The notes under the pieces: generated by a model | Database searches by the model: none | Seen by the model: only the letters and a program-made list of their open reading frames with translations | Told to the model about the DNA's origin: nothing | Shown: piece by piece, positions 1 through 11,000 of the stretch | Layout: every line of letters begins with the position of its first letter | Position numbering within the stretch: the stretch's first letter is position 1 | Program-made: the position numbers and the translations under genes | Assembly (NCBI RefSeq): GCF_000092065.1 | Contig: NC_009358.1 | Location: 496,001 to 560,000, forward strand | Direction of reading: 5' to 3' | Length of the DNA: 64,000 nt | Source: Ostreococcus lucimarinus CCE9901 | Taxonomy: Eukaryota; Chlorophyta; Mamiellophyceae; Mamiellales; Bathycoccaceae

Positions 1-423
1 CGCGTCCTCGCGCGCCGCGCGTCGCGTTCGACCGCGCGAGACGCGCCCCTGACGCGCCACGCGCGCACCGACGGGCGCGCGCGACGTCCGCGCGGGCCCG
101 CGCGGCGCCATCGCGCGAAACACTGTCGCTTCGGGACAAAAGTGCGCGCGAGACGACGGGGACACGAGCCGCGGGCGTTCGCGCGCCGCACAACGCGACG
201 ACGACGCGCGCGACGCGCGCGCGCGGCGCACACGGGTCGACGCGCGAACGGCACGAACGTTGGCGGCGCGCGAACGACGCGCGGGGCGAAGGCGACGCGA
301 CGTGGGACGATTGATGCGCGACGGTTCGAGCCGTTACTGCCGACGCGCAAACAATCGTCGACGCGTGCTGACGAAAGGCGCGCGCGCGAAGGTGGAGGAG
401 CGAACGAGGAGTGGATAGTGATC
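1..423. other. GC-rich 5' flank of the channel gene
   Basis: No gene is supported here. The channel reading frame stays open back to position 142, but only through a GTG. There is no in-frame ATG before 424, and the translated extension is low-complexity Arg/Ala/Thr. The stretch is dominated by CGCG runs, as at most gene starts in this window, so it is probably promoter and 5' UTR. The 5' end of a divergent gene outside the window cannot be excluded. Confidence 0.5.
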
Positions 424-3400
424 ATGGATGATAAGGTAGAACGGCGCGAGCGCACGGCGCGAGCGCTTCGCGAGGCGGAGTACGCGAAGGCGCAGCGAGG
501 AAACTTTTTCGTGAGGAATCACGCGCGCGCCAAGCGGTATTGGTACGAGTTGAATCAAAACGATACCTCGTTGTACTTGTTCCCGCCCAGGAGTGGCGTG
601 CGAAGGAACGCGCAACGATTGATTGCGTGGAAGTGGTTCGAGAGGGTGACGATCATGCTCATCGTGGCGAACTGCTTCACGCTCGCGTTGTACCGGCCGC
701 TGGAGAAGCACGGACGAACGAATCAAAATTTAGAAGTCGCCGAAACGATCTTTACGGTGATGTTCACGTTGGAGTTTTTAGCGCGCGTGGTGGCGAATAA
801 CTTTATATTCGGTCCGCCCGAATCGGACGTGTACTTGAGGGATGGATGGCGAGTTTTAGATTTCACCGTCGTCATCGGCGGTTGGGTCTCCGTCGGAGTT
901 ATGGTCGCTGGTGGATCTGGAGGAGGTCTCACAGCTATTCGAGGTATTCGTGCACTGAGACCACTGCGATCGATTTCAGGGTTCCCTGGATTGCGCGTGT
1001 TCGTCTCGACGACATTTGCGTCGATGGGTATGGTTAGGGATGTCGTGTTTTTCCTCTTCGTCGTAATGATAGTCTTGGGTATCCTCGGCGTGCAGCGCTA
1101 CGCGGGTAAGCTGTCGAACAGATGCGCGTACGCAAGCACACTCGATCTCGTCATGGAACAAATCGAGTTTCCGTGCTCAAAATCTACCGGCGGTCGTTCT
1201 TGTGGACCCATGCAAGTGTGCATCGCTACTGCGTTGACGGGCATGGACGACGGTCATTCAACTTTCAACAACATCATGGGTGCGGGATTTATAATTTATA
1301 GAGTTTTGACATTGCGTGGGTGGACAGATTTGATGTATCAAGTCATAGACGCCACCGGTGATCGTGTTTTGGCGATAATTTACTTCATCATCATCGTCGC
1401 CGTCGGCGCAATTTTTGTTTCATCCTTTATGTTGGCGGCGGTGACGACAAAGTATCGACAGACGGCAATTTTAGACGAAAAAAGGGCGCTGGACGCCGAG
1501 ACGGAAGACAAATCGAAAGCGTTGAGCAATCCAAAAAGTAAGAGAGTGCTGGCGAGCAGGAGGGCGGGCCGATTTAGCTATGGAGAGCGCCTGGAGCGAA
1601 TGATGGAACGACCGTTGGCGTTCATGCGGCGGGAGTTCATCTACCAGCGTTGGCTGCAGATGTTTGTGAAGCACAAGTATTTCGAAAATGGTATAACTAG
1701 TGCGATTGTGGTAAATACAATCATACTGGCGGTGCACTTTCGTGGTATGGGGAGCGAGATGGAGACAGCTGTGAATAATCTGAATTACTTGCTTTTGTCA
1801 GTCTTCGTGTTCGAGTTGGTGATGAAAGTACTCGCATTCGGAATTTTAGGATATAGCAAGGATCGCTACAATTTGTTCGACGCGACTGTTGTCACTGCCG
1901 GTCTGATAGAGCTGGCATATCGTAACAGCAGCTTGGCCGTCGCACGCGCGTTCCGTCTGTTGCGAGTGATGCGCACGACTCGCCTCATCACAAGAAACAA
2001 GAACATGCGGCGTTTGATAGATACCACCATGGAGAGCTTCAGTGCTATTCTGAACTTTTGCGGTGTCCTATTCGTCTTTGTTTTCGTCTTCACGGTTTTA
2101 GGCATGCAGCTATTTGGTGGACGCGACGAGTTTTGGGATGCGCGGCCGAATTTCAACACCTTTGGGGATAGTTTTCTCTCTGTATTCGAGATTCTGACGG
2201 GATCGCATTGGTACAAGTTGATGCTCGTCGCCATGAGTGGCTCGTACGGCGCCCCTGCAGCCTTGTTTTTCATTTGCTGGTCCTTCATCGGTTCATTTGT
2301 GCTGTTGAATCTCATCGCGGCGATGCTCATTGACACATTTTCACGCACGATGCGAGCAAAGGAGCTCGAACTCGAGCGTTTGCGCGAGGAAAAGAAAGAG
2401 ACGGAACGCCGAGAGGCCGAGGCCAAACGTCAACGAGAAATCAATACTCTTCTCGAGGGAAACAATGATGATGAGATGGATAAGGTGGAAGTGCACCAGG
2501 AAGGCATAAGCACGGAGTTAACACGGTTGATGAAACCAAACGAGATTCGACGCCATCCGGATGCCAAGCGCATCGTGAATAGGATGAATACACGCAAACA
2601 GCGAGCATTTGCGAGAGAGGTGCAGCTGATAGAAAGGTGGCTGGAGATAATAGGTTTCACAGAAAATGATAGTGATGTTGACAGCGATAGTGAAGACAAC
2701 GCGGTGGATGCCAATGAACAGCTCGTCAAGGACCGAGCACTTTTAGTTGACGAGTTGGCGGTTGATGATGGCGTGCCAGAGAGCCAACTGACGACGCTCA
2801 TGCGAGAAAAGGCATCTAGAAAAGTATCCGCACTTGTCGCTACTGGTATCCCGATTCCCATGGATGATCGCCAGGTAAGGGCGGCCTATCGACGTTGGAG
2901 AATTGACGCGGCGGCGGAACAAGGCAGCGATAGCGACGAAGACATGAATATCCAGAACACAAACACACTACGGGATGAGTACGGCGGTACAGCGGACGGC
3001 ACGGCTGCCAGTGCAATGGAGGTCCGAAGACACTTGCAAGAACATGCGCTCGCTGAACTTCGACGCAGTCTGTTGGAGCGTAGCGGCGAGTCGGGTACTA
3101 AAGACGCGCTTCAATGGGCGTCGCAGGCGCCCACAATTGGCTTGGCGATGAAGAGCGCGGAGGCTCGGATGCGACCAGAAGAACAAACTGCGATCATCGC
3201 ACAACGTCGAGCGGAGGGCAACAAAAGTGGTCATCTCGGCAAATTCAAAGGAGACGGAATGAGCGCCGAAGGCGCTGCCGCAATCGCCGAGGCAAATTTG
3301 CTGAGCATGCGAATTCGCGAATCAGAGCGCTTGGAAGCTATAAAGAAGAAACGTGGCCAATCAGTCGACGAGGACGTGCCCGCGGCGTCCGACGACGTCG

Positions 3401-5838
3401 ACGCCAACGATGGACTAGCTCCATCACCTGTCAATCCGCCGACGGAGCGGAAGACGGCTTCTTGGCGCGCCAGGGTGAAATCTACGCAGCCTGGCGAAGA
3501 ACGCAAGTCGTTGTCGGAATCGCTGCGAGGTATGGCTGATAGACCAAGACCCGGTCCCGTGACAGAGTCTTTCAACGAAGATAACATATCTAGTGCGTCA
3601 CCGAGCAGAGATGGAGATACGATGTCAAATTCACACTCGGCACGAAGTCCCCGCAACTCGCGTTCACGCGGTTCGCAAACAACTGGAGATTCTGCGCACG
3701 CGTACAACACCCTCGTGCCCATCGTGGAGTATACGTCGATGCCACCCTTGCTGAACATAGACTACAGCCTCCCGAGGATATCCGAAGACGTACACGCCGG
3801 TAAAGCCAGGAAGGCGTTGGGATTACCCGTGCGTGACATCGTTGTTGATGAGACGAAAATTGACAAATCTTCAAAGAAGAACATCGCCGAAGAGGACTGG
3901 TTACGCAATGCCGGTGCGACAAAGGATGAGATTTGCATGATGTACCCGTCGTTGGGTTTCATCAAGCCGCGACGCCCGATGCGACGTTTGCTATTCATGC
4001 TTATCAAGCATCCCGCGTTTGAGGCGCTCATGCTCGTTCTCATCGTATTCTCGTGCATCCAGCTCGCGCTCGACGCGCCCACAGTGCATCCAGAAAGTGA
4101 TTTGGCCAGCGTTCTCAAAGCAGCGGACGTATCTTTCACGCTCATATTTTTGGGCGAGGCAATCATAAAAGTAATTGCGATGGGCTTCGTTATGCACCCA
4201 GGAGCATACCTTCGATCTCCTGCGAACTGCTTTGACTTTTTCATTGTCATCGTATCGCTCGCCGTCGAAACCATGAGCGCGTCAGCACTGAAGTCTATGC
4301 GCAGCTTCAGGTTATTTCGAGCTCTGCGTCCTTTGCGCCTGTTAAATCGAGTTAAGAGTATGCAAATCGTCGTTGCGACGCTGCTTCACGTCCTACCTGA
4401 TCTTGGGAGTGTGATGCTGTTGGGATTGTTTCAGTTTTTGATTTTCGCAATTCTGGGCTCGCAGTTATTTGCTGGTAAATTTGATTACTGCAACGACCCT
4501 ACGGTCTCTGGAATGCACGCGTGCGTCGGGACGTTCGTTGACGAGAAAGGTGCACACGTGACTCGCCGGTGGCTCAATCCGCCACTGAACTTCGATAACA
4601 CCCTGCTCGCTCTACTGAGTCTCTTCGTCATCGTCACACGTGACGGATGGCTTTCTGTAGCGTTTCAAGGCATGGACTCAACGGATACGGACTTGCAGCC
4701 ATCTTTAAACAACAGTGGCTGGACAGCTATTTATTTTTTGAGCTTTATTGTGATCCTCTCTTTCGTCTGGTTGAGTATGATCGTCGCCCTCGTGTGCGAG
4801 AGTTACAAGAAGGCTTGTGTGTTGAGCAACTCGACGCAGACGCTCAACGCCGAGCAGCAAGAGTGGGCGGAAGTTTTGCGTATGAAAAAACACGACGCCG
4901 AGCTCAAAATATTGGATGACGACACAACCGGGGCGCCACGGTTTTTCATTCGAAAATCGGCTTACTCCTTAGCCACGAACCCTCGATTTGAGGCTTTCAT
5001 CGTTGGCTGCATCATTGCCAACACTATCACCATGGCGTCGTATCACGACGGACAACCGAAAGCCTATGCCGAAATTCAACGAGCGGCGAATGTGTTTTTC
5101 TCTTGGATCTTCTTGTTAGAGCTCTCGTTGAAAATGGTCGCACTGTTCCCGAAACGTTACTTTTCAGAGCGCTGGAACGTGTTTGATTTCATCATCGTCG
5201 TGGCTAGTATTCCCGACCTCGCAGGTGTGGATTTCGCCGGTACCACGGTGCTCCGCGTCATCCGACTTGGACGCGCGCTACGTCTGTTTAAACAAGCGAA
5301 GGGTCTACGTACGGTTTTCAATACGCTATTGAGCTCCTTTGAAAGCGCGTTTAACGTCGTTTTCCTGATATTCATGTTGATGTTTGTGTACGCGGTGCTT
5401 GGCATGAATCTCTTCGGCGACTACGAAACCACGTATCCGAGTGGACGTGTGGAGAACTTTCGGAACTTTGGCGCATCGCTTATGGTTCTCTTGCGAGTCA
5501 TCACGCGTGATAATTGGAAGCGTATCATGTTCGACACGATGAAATGTGAATACAATGTGGACGGCGTCGCGGCGAATTGCAGTTACATCTTCGTCCCGGC
5601 GCTCTTCTTCACGAGCTTCATATTGTTGGGGGCGTACGTGTTGTTGAGCCTTATCATCGCCTCCATTTTGGACAAATTTACTGAAAACGCTGTGAACGAG
5701 GGCCTGCTTTCGACGGCGAATATATTCGTCACTGTCCGTCGAAAGTTGCTGCTTGACACGTTTTCCACCAAGCTCAAGATGAAGCTCGACTCGTTCAAAG
5801 TGAAGAAGCCCACGAGAGGGGCACGAAAGAAAAAGTAG
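424..5838 (+). CDS. Four-domain voltage-gated cation channel, alpha-subunit type
   Basis: A 1804-residue membrane channel with four homologous six-helix repeats, at roughly residues 73-345, 420-640, 1193-1463 and 1523-1756. Each repeat has an S4 voltage sensor with Arg every third residue (RGIRALRPLR, FRLLRVMRTTR, FRLFRALRPLR, VIRLGRALRLF) and a re-entrant pore loop. This is the architecture of Cav, Nav and NALCN channels at the plasma membrane. The residues aligned with the EEEE (Ca) or DEKA (Na) ring are Arg298 (TLRGW), Ser594 (TGSHW), Asp1407 (TRDGW) and Asp1696 (TRDNW), which is not a standard calcium or sodium signature. The II-III linker is about 550 residues, charged and probably disordered. 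The tail after the last S6 is short and basic. ATG 424 is the first in-frame ATG. The family is secure; ion selectivity is not. Confidence 0.93.
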   Translation: MDDKVERRERTARALREAEYAKAQRGNFFVRNHARAKRYWYELNQNDTSLYLFPPRSGVRRNAQRLIAWKWFERVTIMLIVANCFTLALYRPLEKHGRTNQNLEVAETIFTVMFTLEFLARVVANNFIFGPPESDVYLRDGWRVLDFTVVIGGWVSVGVMVAGGSGGGLTAIRGIRALRPLRSISGFPGLRVFVSTTFASMGMVRDVVFFLFVVMIVLGILGVQRYAGKLSNRCAYASTLDLVMEQIEFPCSKSTGGRSCGPMQVCIATALTGMDDGHSTFNNIMGAGFIIYRVLTLRGWTDLMYQVIDATGDRVLAIIYFIIIVAVGAIFVSSFMLAAVTTKYRQTAILDEKRALDAETEDKSKALSNPKSKRVLASRRAGRFSYGERLERMMERPLAFMRREFIYQRWLQMFVKHKYFENGITSAIVVNTIILAVHFRGMGSEMETAVNNLNYLLLSVFVFELVMKVLAFGILGYSKDRYNLFDATVVTAGLIELAYRNSSLAVARAFRLLRVMRTTRLITRNKNMRRLIDTTMESFSAILNFCGVLFVFVFVFTVLGMQLFGGRDEFWDARPNFNTFGDSFLSVFEILTGSHWYKLMLVAMSGSYGAPAALFFICWSFIGSFVLLNLIAAMLIDTFSRTMRAKELELERLREEKKETERREAEAKRQREINTLLEGNNDDEMDKVEVHQEGISTELTRLMKPNEIRRHPDAKRIVNRMNTRKQRAFAREVQLIERWLEIIGFTENDSDVDSDSEDNAVDANEQLVKDRALLVDELAVDDGVPESQLTTLMREKASRKVSALVATGIPIPMDDRQVRAAYRRWRIDAAAEQGSDSDEDMNIQNTNTLRDEYGGTADGTAASAMEVRRHLQEHALAELRRSLLERSGESGTKDALQWASQAPTIGLAMKSAEARMRPEEQTAIIAQRRAEGNKSGHLGKFKGDGMSAEGAAAIAEANLLSMRIRESERLEAIKKKRGQSVDEDVPAASDDVDANDGLAPSPVNPPTERKTASWRARVKSTQPGEERKSLSESLRGMADRPRPGPVTESFNEDNISSASPSRDGDTMSNSHSARSPRNSRSRGSQTTGDSAHAYNTLVPIVEYTSMPPLLNIDYSLPRISEDVHAGKARKALGLPVRDIVVDETKIDKSSKKNIAEEDWLRNAGATKDEICMMYPSLGFIKPRRPMRRLLFMLIKHPAFEALMLVLIVFSCIQLALDAPTVHPESDLASVLKAADVSFTLIFLGEAIIKVIAMGFVMHPGAYLRSPANCFDFFIVIVSLAVETMSASALKSMRSFRLFRALRPLRLLNRVKSMQIVVATLLHVLPDLGSVMLLGLFQFLIFAILGSQLFAGKFDYCNDPTVSGMHACVGTFVDEKGAHVTRRWLNPPLNFDNTLLALLSLFVIVTRDGWLSVAFQGMDSTDTDLQPSLNNSGWTAIYFLSFIVILSFVWLSMIVALVCESYKKACVLSNSTQTLNAEQQEWAEVLRMKKHDAELKILDDDTTGAPRFFIRKSAYSLATNPRFEAFIVGCIIANTITMASYHDGQPKAYAEIQRAANVFFSWIFLLELSLKMVALFPKRYFSERWNVFDFIIVVASIPDLAGVDFAGTTVLRVIRLGRALRLFKQAKGLRTVFNTLLSSFESAFNVVFLIFMLMFVYAVLGMNLFGDYETTYPSGRVENFRNFGASLMVLLRVITRDNWKRIMFDTMKCEYNVDGVAANCSYIFVPALFFTSFILLGAYVLLSLIIASILDKFTENAVNEGLLSTANIFVTVRRKLLLDTFSTKLKMKLDSFKVKKPTRGARKKK

Positions 5839-6035
5839 GACTCGATGAAAGTGTCGAGTGTGTAAAGTAGCTCTATGAAATGGAAATGATTATAAATGGT
5901 CACTTAAGCATGATTTACAGCGGTCTGCGATGTGGTTACAGAGGCGGCAGTGAAGAATACAGGTGAGTCAATAGAAGTCAATCGACTTCAGCGCGCGTGC
6001 GTTTCTGATGAATGTTCGTAAATGGTACCAGTGGA

Positions 6036-7346
6036 TTATTTTTCAGTCTTTTCTTTCTGCTCGGATGTTTCATTCTCAGTCTTGATGGCTTTTATCTTTG
6101 CCGACGTTGTCGCCGTTACGGAAGTGTTTGCGGCGGGCGCCACCGAGCCAAAGCCGTATGGATTTTGCATCGCTCCTTGGAACTGTTGCATTTGAATGAA
6201 GTGCGCCGCCATCTGCTGGTTAAACATCTGTTGCTGAATCGCTTGGAAAACTGCCGGATTTGAATGATCTTGCTGATCTGTGAATTGCGCCCACGGATTC
6301 TGGAACAGCGATGAGTACTGCATCGCCGACATCACGTTTCCAGAGCCGGGCGCCCGAGCGGCCGGGGCGTACGTAGTCGTCGCCGCGGTGGCAGCTGTAG
6401 GATAAGAAGGCGTCGGATGCGATAAACAGTCTGTTTTAAGCGCAGCCTCAGAGATGGGCGTGGCTGGTGCGACGTGCGCGCCGCTCAGCGCAGGTTGTGG
6501 TAGGGACGCCGAATTCTGCATGCCGCCAAATGGGAACATGCTCTTGTTCCAAAACTGCATCCCCCAGCGCGAGGCGGCTGACATTATGGCTGCCGAAGCC
6601 GCCGCAGCGGCCGCAGCTTGAGCTTGGGCGTGCTTGTCGCTCGTCGACAACATACCCGCGTTCACGTATCCCGCGACGGTCGGGTCGATGCCCCACCCTG
6701 AGACGTTGTAGCCCATCGCGGCGGTGTCGCCTACGGGCGCTTGTTGCGACCCTTCCGCGCTCCCTTGCTCATCGGTGGGCGATCGGTCGCGCAGCGCGGT
6801 GTCTGAACCAGCGTTCGACCCGTTGGTGTTCCATCCCGAGGGCTGTCGTCCGCCGTAACCCGAGTTCATGCCTTCGCCTTGCTCGGCTTCGGTGGCGCTT
6901 CCGTCTGAGGAACCGTCGCGCTTGGTTCGCGCCGTCTTGCTCCGATTTCTGTTCGAGCCCTTCTCAGCGGGCGTCGCCGGCGTGCATCTCGCCCGCTTAC
7001 CGCCAACATGTTGATCATCGTTGCCCTGCGCAACCGCGAATCGCCCCCGTACATCCTTGAGCGAATTCTTCTTTCTCCGTCCCGCGCCCACGCGCACGTT
7101 GCGCAACGACCCGCCTTCGGTCCAATACCTGCAACACTTCTTACAGTAGAACCTCGGCTGCTTGATGTTGTAATTGTTATAGTAACAAAACTTCGTATCG
7201 TCGCTCTTACACCGCGGGCACGCCACCGCGTAATCCGGCTTCGGCAAAGGTTCGCGCTTCTTCTCGTCGCCGCCGACCTCCGTCTTCGCGCGCGCACGCT
7301 TCCCCGCGTTCGCCGCATCACCGTCCCCGCTCGCGCGCGCGTTCAT
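6036..7346 (-). CDS. Dof-type zinc-finger transcription factor
   Basis: A plant-lineage DNA-binding protein with one C2-C2 Dof finger. The spacing C-x2-C-x21-C-x2-C is formed by Cys43, 46, 68 and 71, counted from the ATG at 7346. It includes the diagnostic stretches [18 protein letters not shown] and [12 protein letters not shown], followed by a basic GAGRRKK tail. Dof proteins bind AAAG core sites as transcriptional regulators. The rest of the 436 residues is low-complexity Gly/Ser/Ala and then Gln/Met-rich, resembling an activation domain. The frame stays open upstream to about 7489 without an ATG. A possible first exon at 7574-7598 (ATG, GTGCGA donor, CAG acceptor at 7490) would restore an upstream start in frame, so the N-terminus is uncertain. 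The gene converges on the channel gene, leaving 197 bp between their stops. Confidence 0.9.
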   Translation of the reverse strand: MNARASGDGDAANAGKRARAKTEVGGDEKKREPLPKPDYAVACPRCKSDDTKFCYYNNYNIKQPRFYCKKCCRYWTEGGSLRNVRVGAGRRKKNSLKDVRGRFAVAQGNDDQHVGGKRARCTPATPAEKGSNRNRSKTARTKRDGSSDGSATEAEQGEGMNSGYGGRQPSGWNTNGSNAGSDTALRDRSPTDEQGSAEGSQQAPVGDTAAMGYNVSGWGIDPTVAGYVNAGMLSTSDKHAQAQAAAAAAASAAIMSAASRWGMQFWNKSMFPFGGMQNSASLPQPALSGAHVAPATPISEAALKTDCLSHPTPSYPTAATAATTTYAPAARAPGSGNVMSAMQYSSLFQNPWAQFTDQQDHSNPAVFQAIQQQMFNQQMAAHFIQMQQFQGAMQNPYGFGSVAPAANTSVTATTSAKIKAIKTENETSEQKEKTEK

Positions 7347-8020
7347 CGTCGGCACCCCCGCATTTCGTTGCGACTGCAACCTCTGTTCTTTCGCCGCGTT
7401 CGCCTCCGCCGCTTGTCGCCGCACCTCGCGCGCCTTGGCGTTCGAAGTCGCCCGCGCCCGCGCGTTATCCGACGCGCGCAATTCCGACGCTGGAATCGCG
7501 GCGAATATCGCATCCTACGTCGTCGAAAAGCCCCGATCGCGCGCGCAGTTCCGTCAGTCATTTACGTTCGCACCATTTCGCGCCGTCATCGCTCGCATAG
7601 CTCGTCGCGGCTTCGCGCGTCGTCGCGACTTCGCGCGTCATCGCGACGTCGCATCGCTTCATCTCGCACCAATCCCGTCGCCGCGCGCGGTTCTGCCTTC
7701 GCGCGATCGTCACCGCCGTCGTCGCGCACGACCGCGACGGAAATCCCCTCGCTCGCCGCGCGCGCGGGGGGGGTCCGCATCGCGTCGCGTCGTCGTCTCG
7801 CGCGCGGCACGCGTCGCGTCGCGGTCGCCGCGGATTGATTGTCGTTCGCGGCGCCCGGTGCCGACGCGGGGGGGCGCTCGATGGCGAGTCACGACTCGAG
7901 CGCGACCCTCGACCGATCGCTTTTTCTCTTTCGGCGATTTTTTCAACCGACGACGTCGACGGGCGTTTGGAGCCGCGCGAAGTGGATAAGATTGAAGATT
8001 TTTATTTTCGCGTGGGCGCG
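7347..8020. promoter_or_regulatory. Upstream region of the Dof gene, possible 5' exon
   Basis: This 674-bp interval lies between the 3' end of NUP188 and the Dof ATG, both on the minus strand. Open frames here are Arg/Ala/Ser-rich with no recognisable domain. It holds a short CG-rich direct repeat around 7604-7650 and a minus-strand ACTGACGG branch-site-like motif at about 7551-7558. These are consistent with a promoter, a 5' UTR and perhaps one small 5' exon of the Dof gene. No independent gene is supported. Confidence 0.4.
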
Positions 8021-11000
8021 CTAGGCGAAGGGGGACGACGCGGCGACGCGCGGACGCGGGGAACCGTCGGCGCGGGCGTCGGACGGTTTGAGCGACGACG
8101 CTTCGAGGCGCTCGATTTTCGATGCCGCGGATTTTAAACCGTCGAGCGCGGCGACGAGGGCGGATTCGTCGGCGTTGGCGGGGGACGACGTCAAGTCGTC
8201 GCACGACAACGCGTCGCACTGGTCTCGAAGACTGGCGGTGACGTCGAAACCGAGCGCGGCTTGGTCGACGGCGCGCGGGAAGACCGCGAGGAAGTCACAC
8301 GCGGCGCGCGCGGCTCGATAGAGGGCCACGGCGACGGCTTCGGAGTACGCATTGCCAGTCTTTCGCGTCGAGGCGTCGGCGATGGGCGAGCCGTGCGGCG
8401 CCGTACCGATGAGCGGCGACGTGGGTTCGCGCACGGAGTCACCTCTCGCGGTGGCTTGGAACCATGCCTGAGTGGCACGCGTCGCCGGTGGTTTTGCCGC
8501 CAACGTTTCATCGGCTCGCGTCTTTCGAGGACATCGCAAGCCCCCGACAACCTGAGGCGCGGCGAACCATCGAAGAAAGCTCACGCACGCCACGCGACAG
8601 CGCATCTGGCCTTCGGGCGAAGAAACTTGCCACTGCGCACCGAAAGTGGACGCGAGACGGCTGAAGAACAACGCCGTCACTTCGACTTCCTTGAGCGTCG
8701 CGAGTGTGATCTCTTTTGGCGCCAAAGCGGCGAGCATTCGAGCTTCCAACGCCGCGCAAAAGCGAACGAGATCAGCCCCGACGTCTACAGAGTGCACGGC
8801 GAGCGGCGATCCCGCGAGCATGGCGGTGACGCGCAGAGCGGAGCAATATATATCGTGATTTGTCGTGTTGTGACGTTCGGCCTTGTTTGACTCGACGCAC
8901 AAGATGGCGAGAAGACGGACGGTGTCCGACGCGAGTAAAATCTCCGCTCCTTGATCGCTCTTGGAAAGGCTCAGGCACGTGTTTAGAGCGGCGATGGTCA
9001 CACTGTCGACGTCGTCGTCGCCTGTCGCCGGCCGGAGCGCCGGCATTATCTTGTAGGTACTGAGCACTTGAAGCAGCGCCGACGTCGGAAGCAGGTCGCT
9101 GGCGATGTCTGCGAGCAACATGAGCGCCACGCTCGATGTCGTCGAAGCCTTAGCGTTATTCGTTCCAGAGTCCCCTGCAGCAGCTTGGCAAATGAGAGGT
9201 ATGAGAGGCAACGCGGACTGGCCAAGCTCATAACTCGGCTGCACTGTCTTAGCAGATTGCATTCCGGCGCGCCACGCTCGGATGGCGAACAGCATGGCGG
9301 TGAGCAATGGGTTCACGAGAGACGCCGCTTCTCGCGATGGCGATCCCGAAGCGCTTGTTCGAGGAGCCAAAACCGTCGACACAACCAATATCACGCGCTG
9401 CACCGGTTCGAAATCGTTCTCCGCTGGTGTCTGAGGTGACGCACTGGATACTGAAACGCTCCACAACTGTGTCACGACGGACAACAACGTGGCCATTTCA
9501 TTCGCCAACGGGCTGACGTAGGAAGGCATGCTCGCTGAATCCGTCACGATGATCTTCTGCAAACGCTCAGCGACGTTCAATACGAGATCTCTTCGACTAT
9601 CTCTCGAAAGCCCATCGAGGAGAGTTTTCGGCGCACCTGTCGTCGTTGAGGCAGGTTGCGTGAACACCCCGGCGTGCATCTTCGGCAACTCACCAAAGGC
9701 GGCAGCGGCGATGAAGGAGCTCAACGAACAGATAGCGGACGACTGCGCGTCTGTGATCGACGACAGTAGGCACGTCTCGGCGAGCTGAGCGCTCATCGCA
9801 CGCCCCATGTCTGCTAGGGCTCCTTCGGGTGCGCCCCACTGATCGTCCGCGTTCGAACCCACACATCCCGTAGCGACGCGAATCCAATAGGAGTCGTACA
9901 AATACGATTCACCGTACTCAGCAGTACCAGCGACGCTGAGAGGAGCCGGAGCGAACGCCACGGCCTCGACGTGCATATCGCGGGCCGCCTGCACGAGTCT
10001 ATGCACCGCATCGGCTGACATAATAGAGCTCGGGCTTTGTGTAGCCGCCTCTCGAGCGACGGCTTCTAGAATTGCGACATTCGACGCCCCAGACGCTCTC
10101 AAATCTTTCGCCGACGCGTGCGAGAGCAAAGCGTCTCTGATTTTTCCACACATCCACTGTAATGTCGCGTCTGCCATCAACGGCGAGCGCTTCGCACTCA
10201 TATCTTCGCGCTCAAGAACCGATATGCATTGCAGAACGAACGCTTGCGCGGCGAATTGCGTCTTTTGGCGCGACAAAGCGCAACTCTCGTGCGAGAGACA
10301 CGTATCAATCCATGAACTGATGCGTGAGTTCGCGCACCATTCTCGTACCTGCGCGTTAAACGTCGCGCTCGACGTCCCGTCGAGAGCATTCATAGACGAC
10401 TCCGCTTCGATGGCGAATAGCGAAAGCACAGAACTAGCCGCGCTCAAGCTATGCGCCACCGCCGGTGGAGTAACTTCCTTCTCCGGTTGATCCACGCACG
10501 TCGCCAGTCTTTTCCACAACTCGACGTCCTTGACCTTGAGTGTCTGAATAGACTCGATGAGAAGTGGCTGGCGGCGCCAGAGAGCATCGAGCATGCGCAA
10601 AAGTGCCGCCAGGCAACGGGGCGACTGCGAGCGTATCTTTGTGGTGTCCTCGAGGATGTCCCACACTAAAGCCAACGCTCCTTCAACAGTCTTTTTCGTC
10701 TTTGTCGGGAGCGGCGGCGTCGGTGGTGGTTGCGTCGTAGGCGTCGTAGGTGCGAGAGCATTTGTCGGCGTCGTAGGTGCGGCAAGTGCGCCGGAAGCAG
10801 TCGGAGCTGGTAATGAAGCGGGGCGCTCTTCTTCGGGCTCTTTTTCGGGCACGAGTAAGGTGGCGACCCATTCCGGCTGATTTGCGATACCTGCGCTGAG
10901 TAAATCTGCGATGTCACACACGGCGTCCAAATCAGCGTGCTTGAACATGTGCTGCATCGAGCTCAGAATCTCCGCTCGATCTTGTCTGTCTAGCGTTGCA

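Noticed and set aside
142-423. N-terminal extension of the channel to position 142
   Set aside because: It starts at GTG and contains no ATG. It is low-complexity Arg/Ala, and the first ATG is 424.
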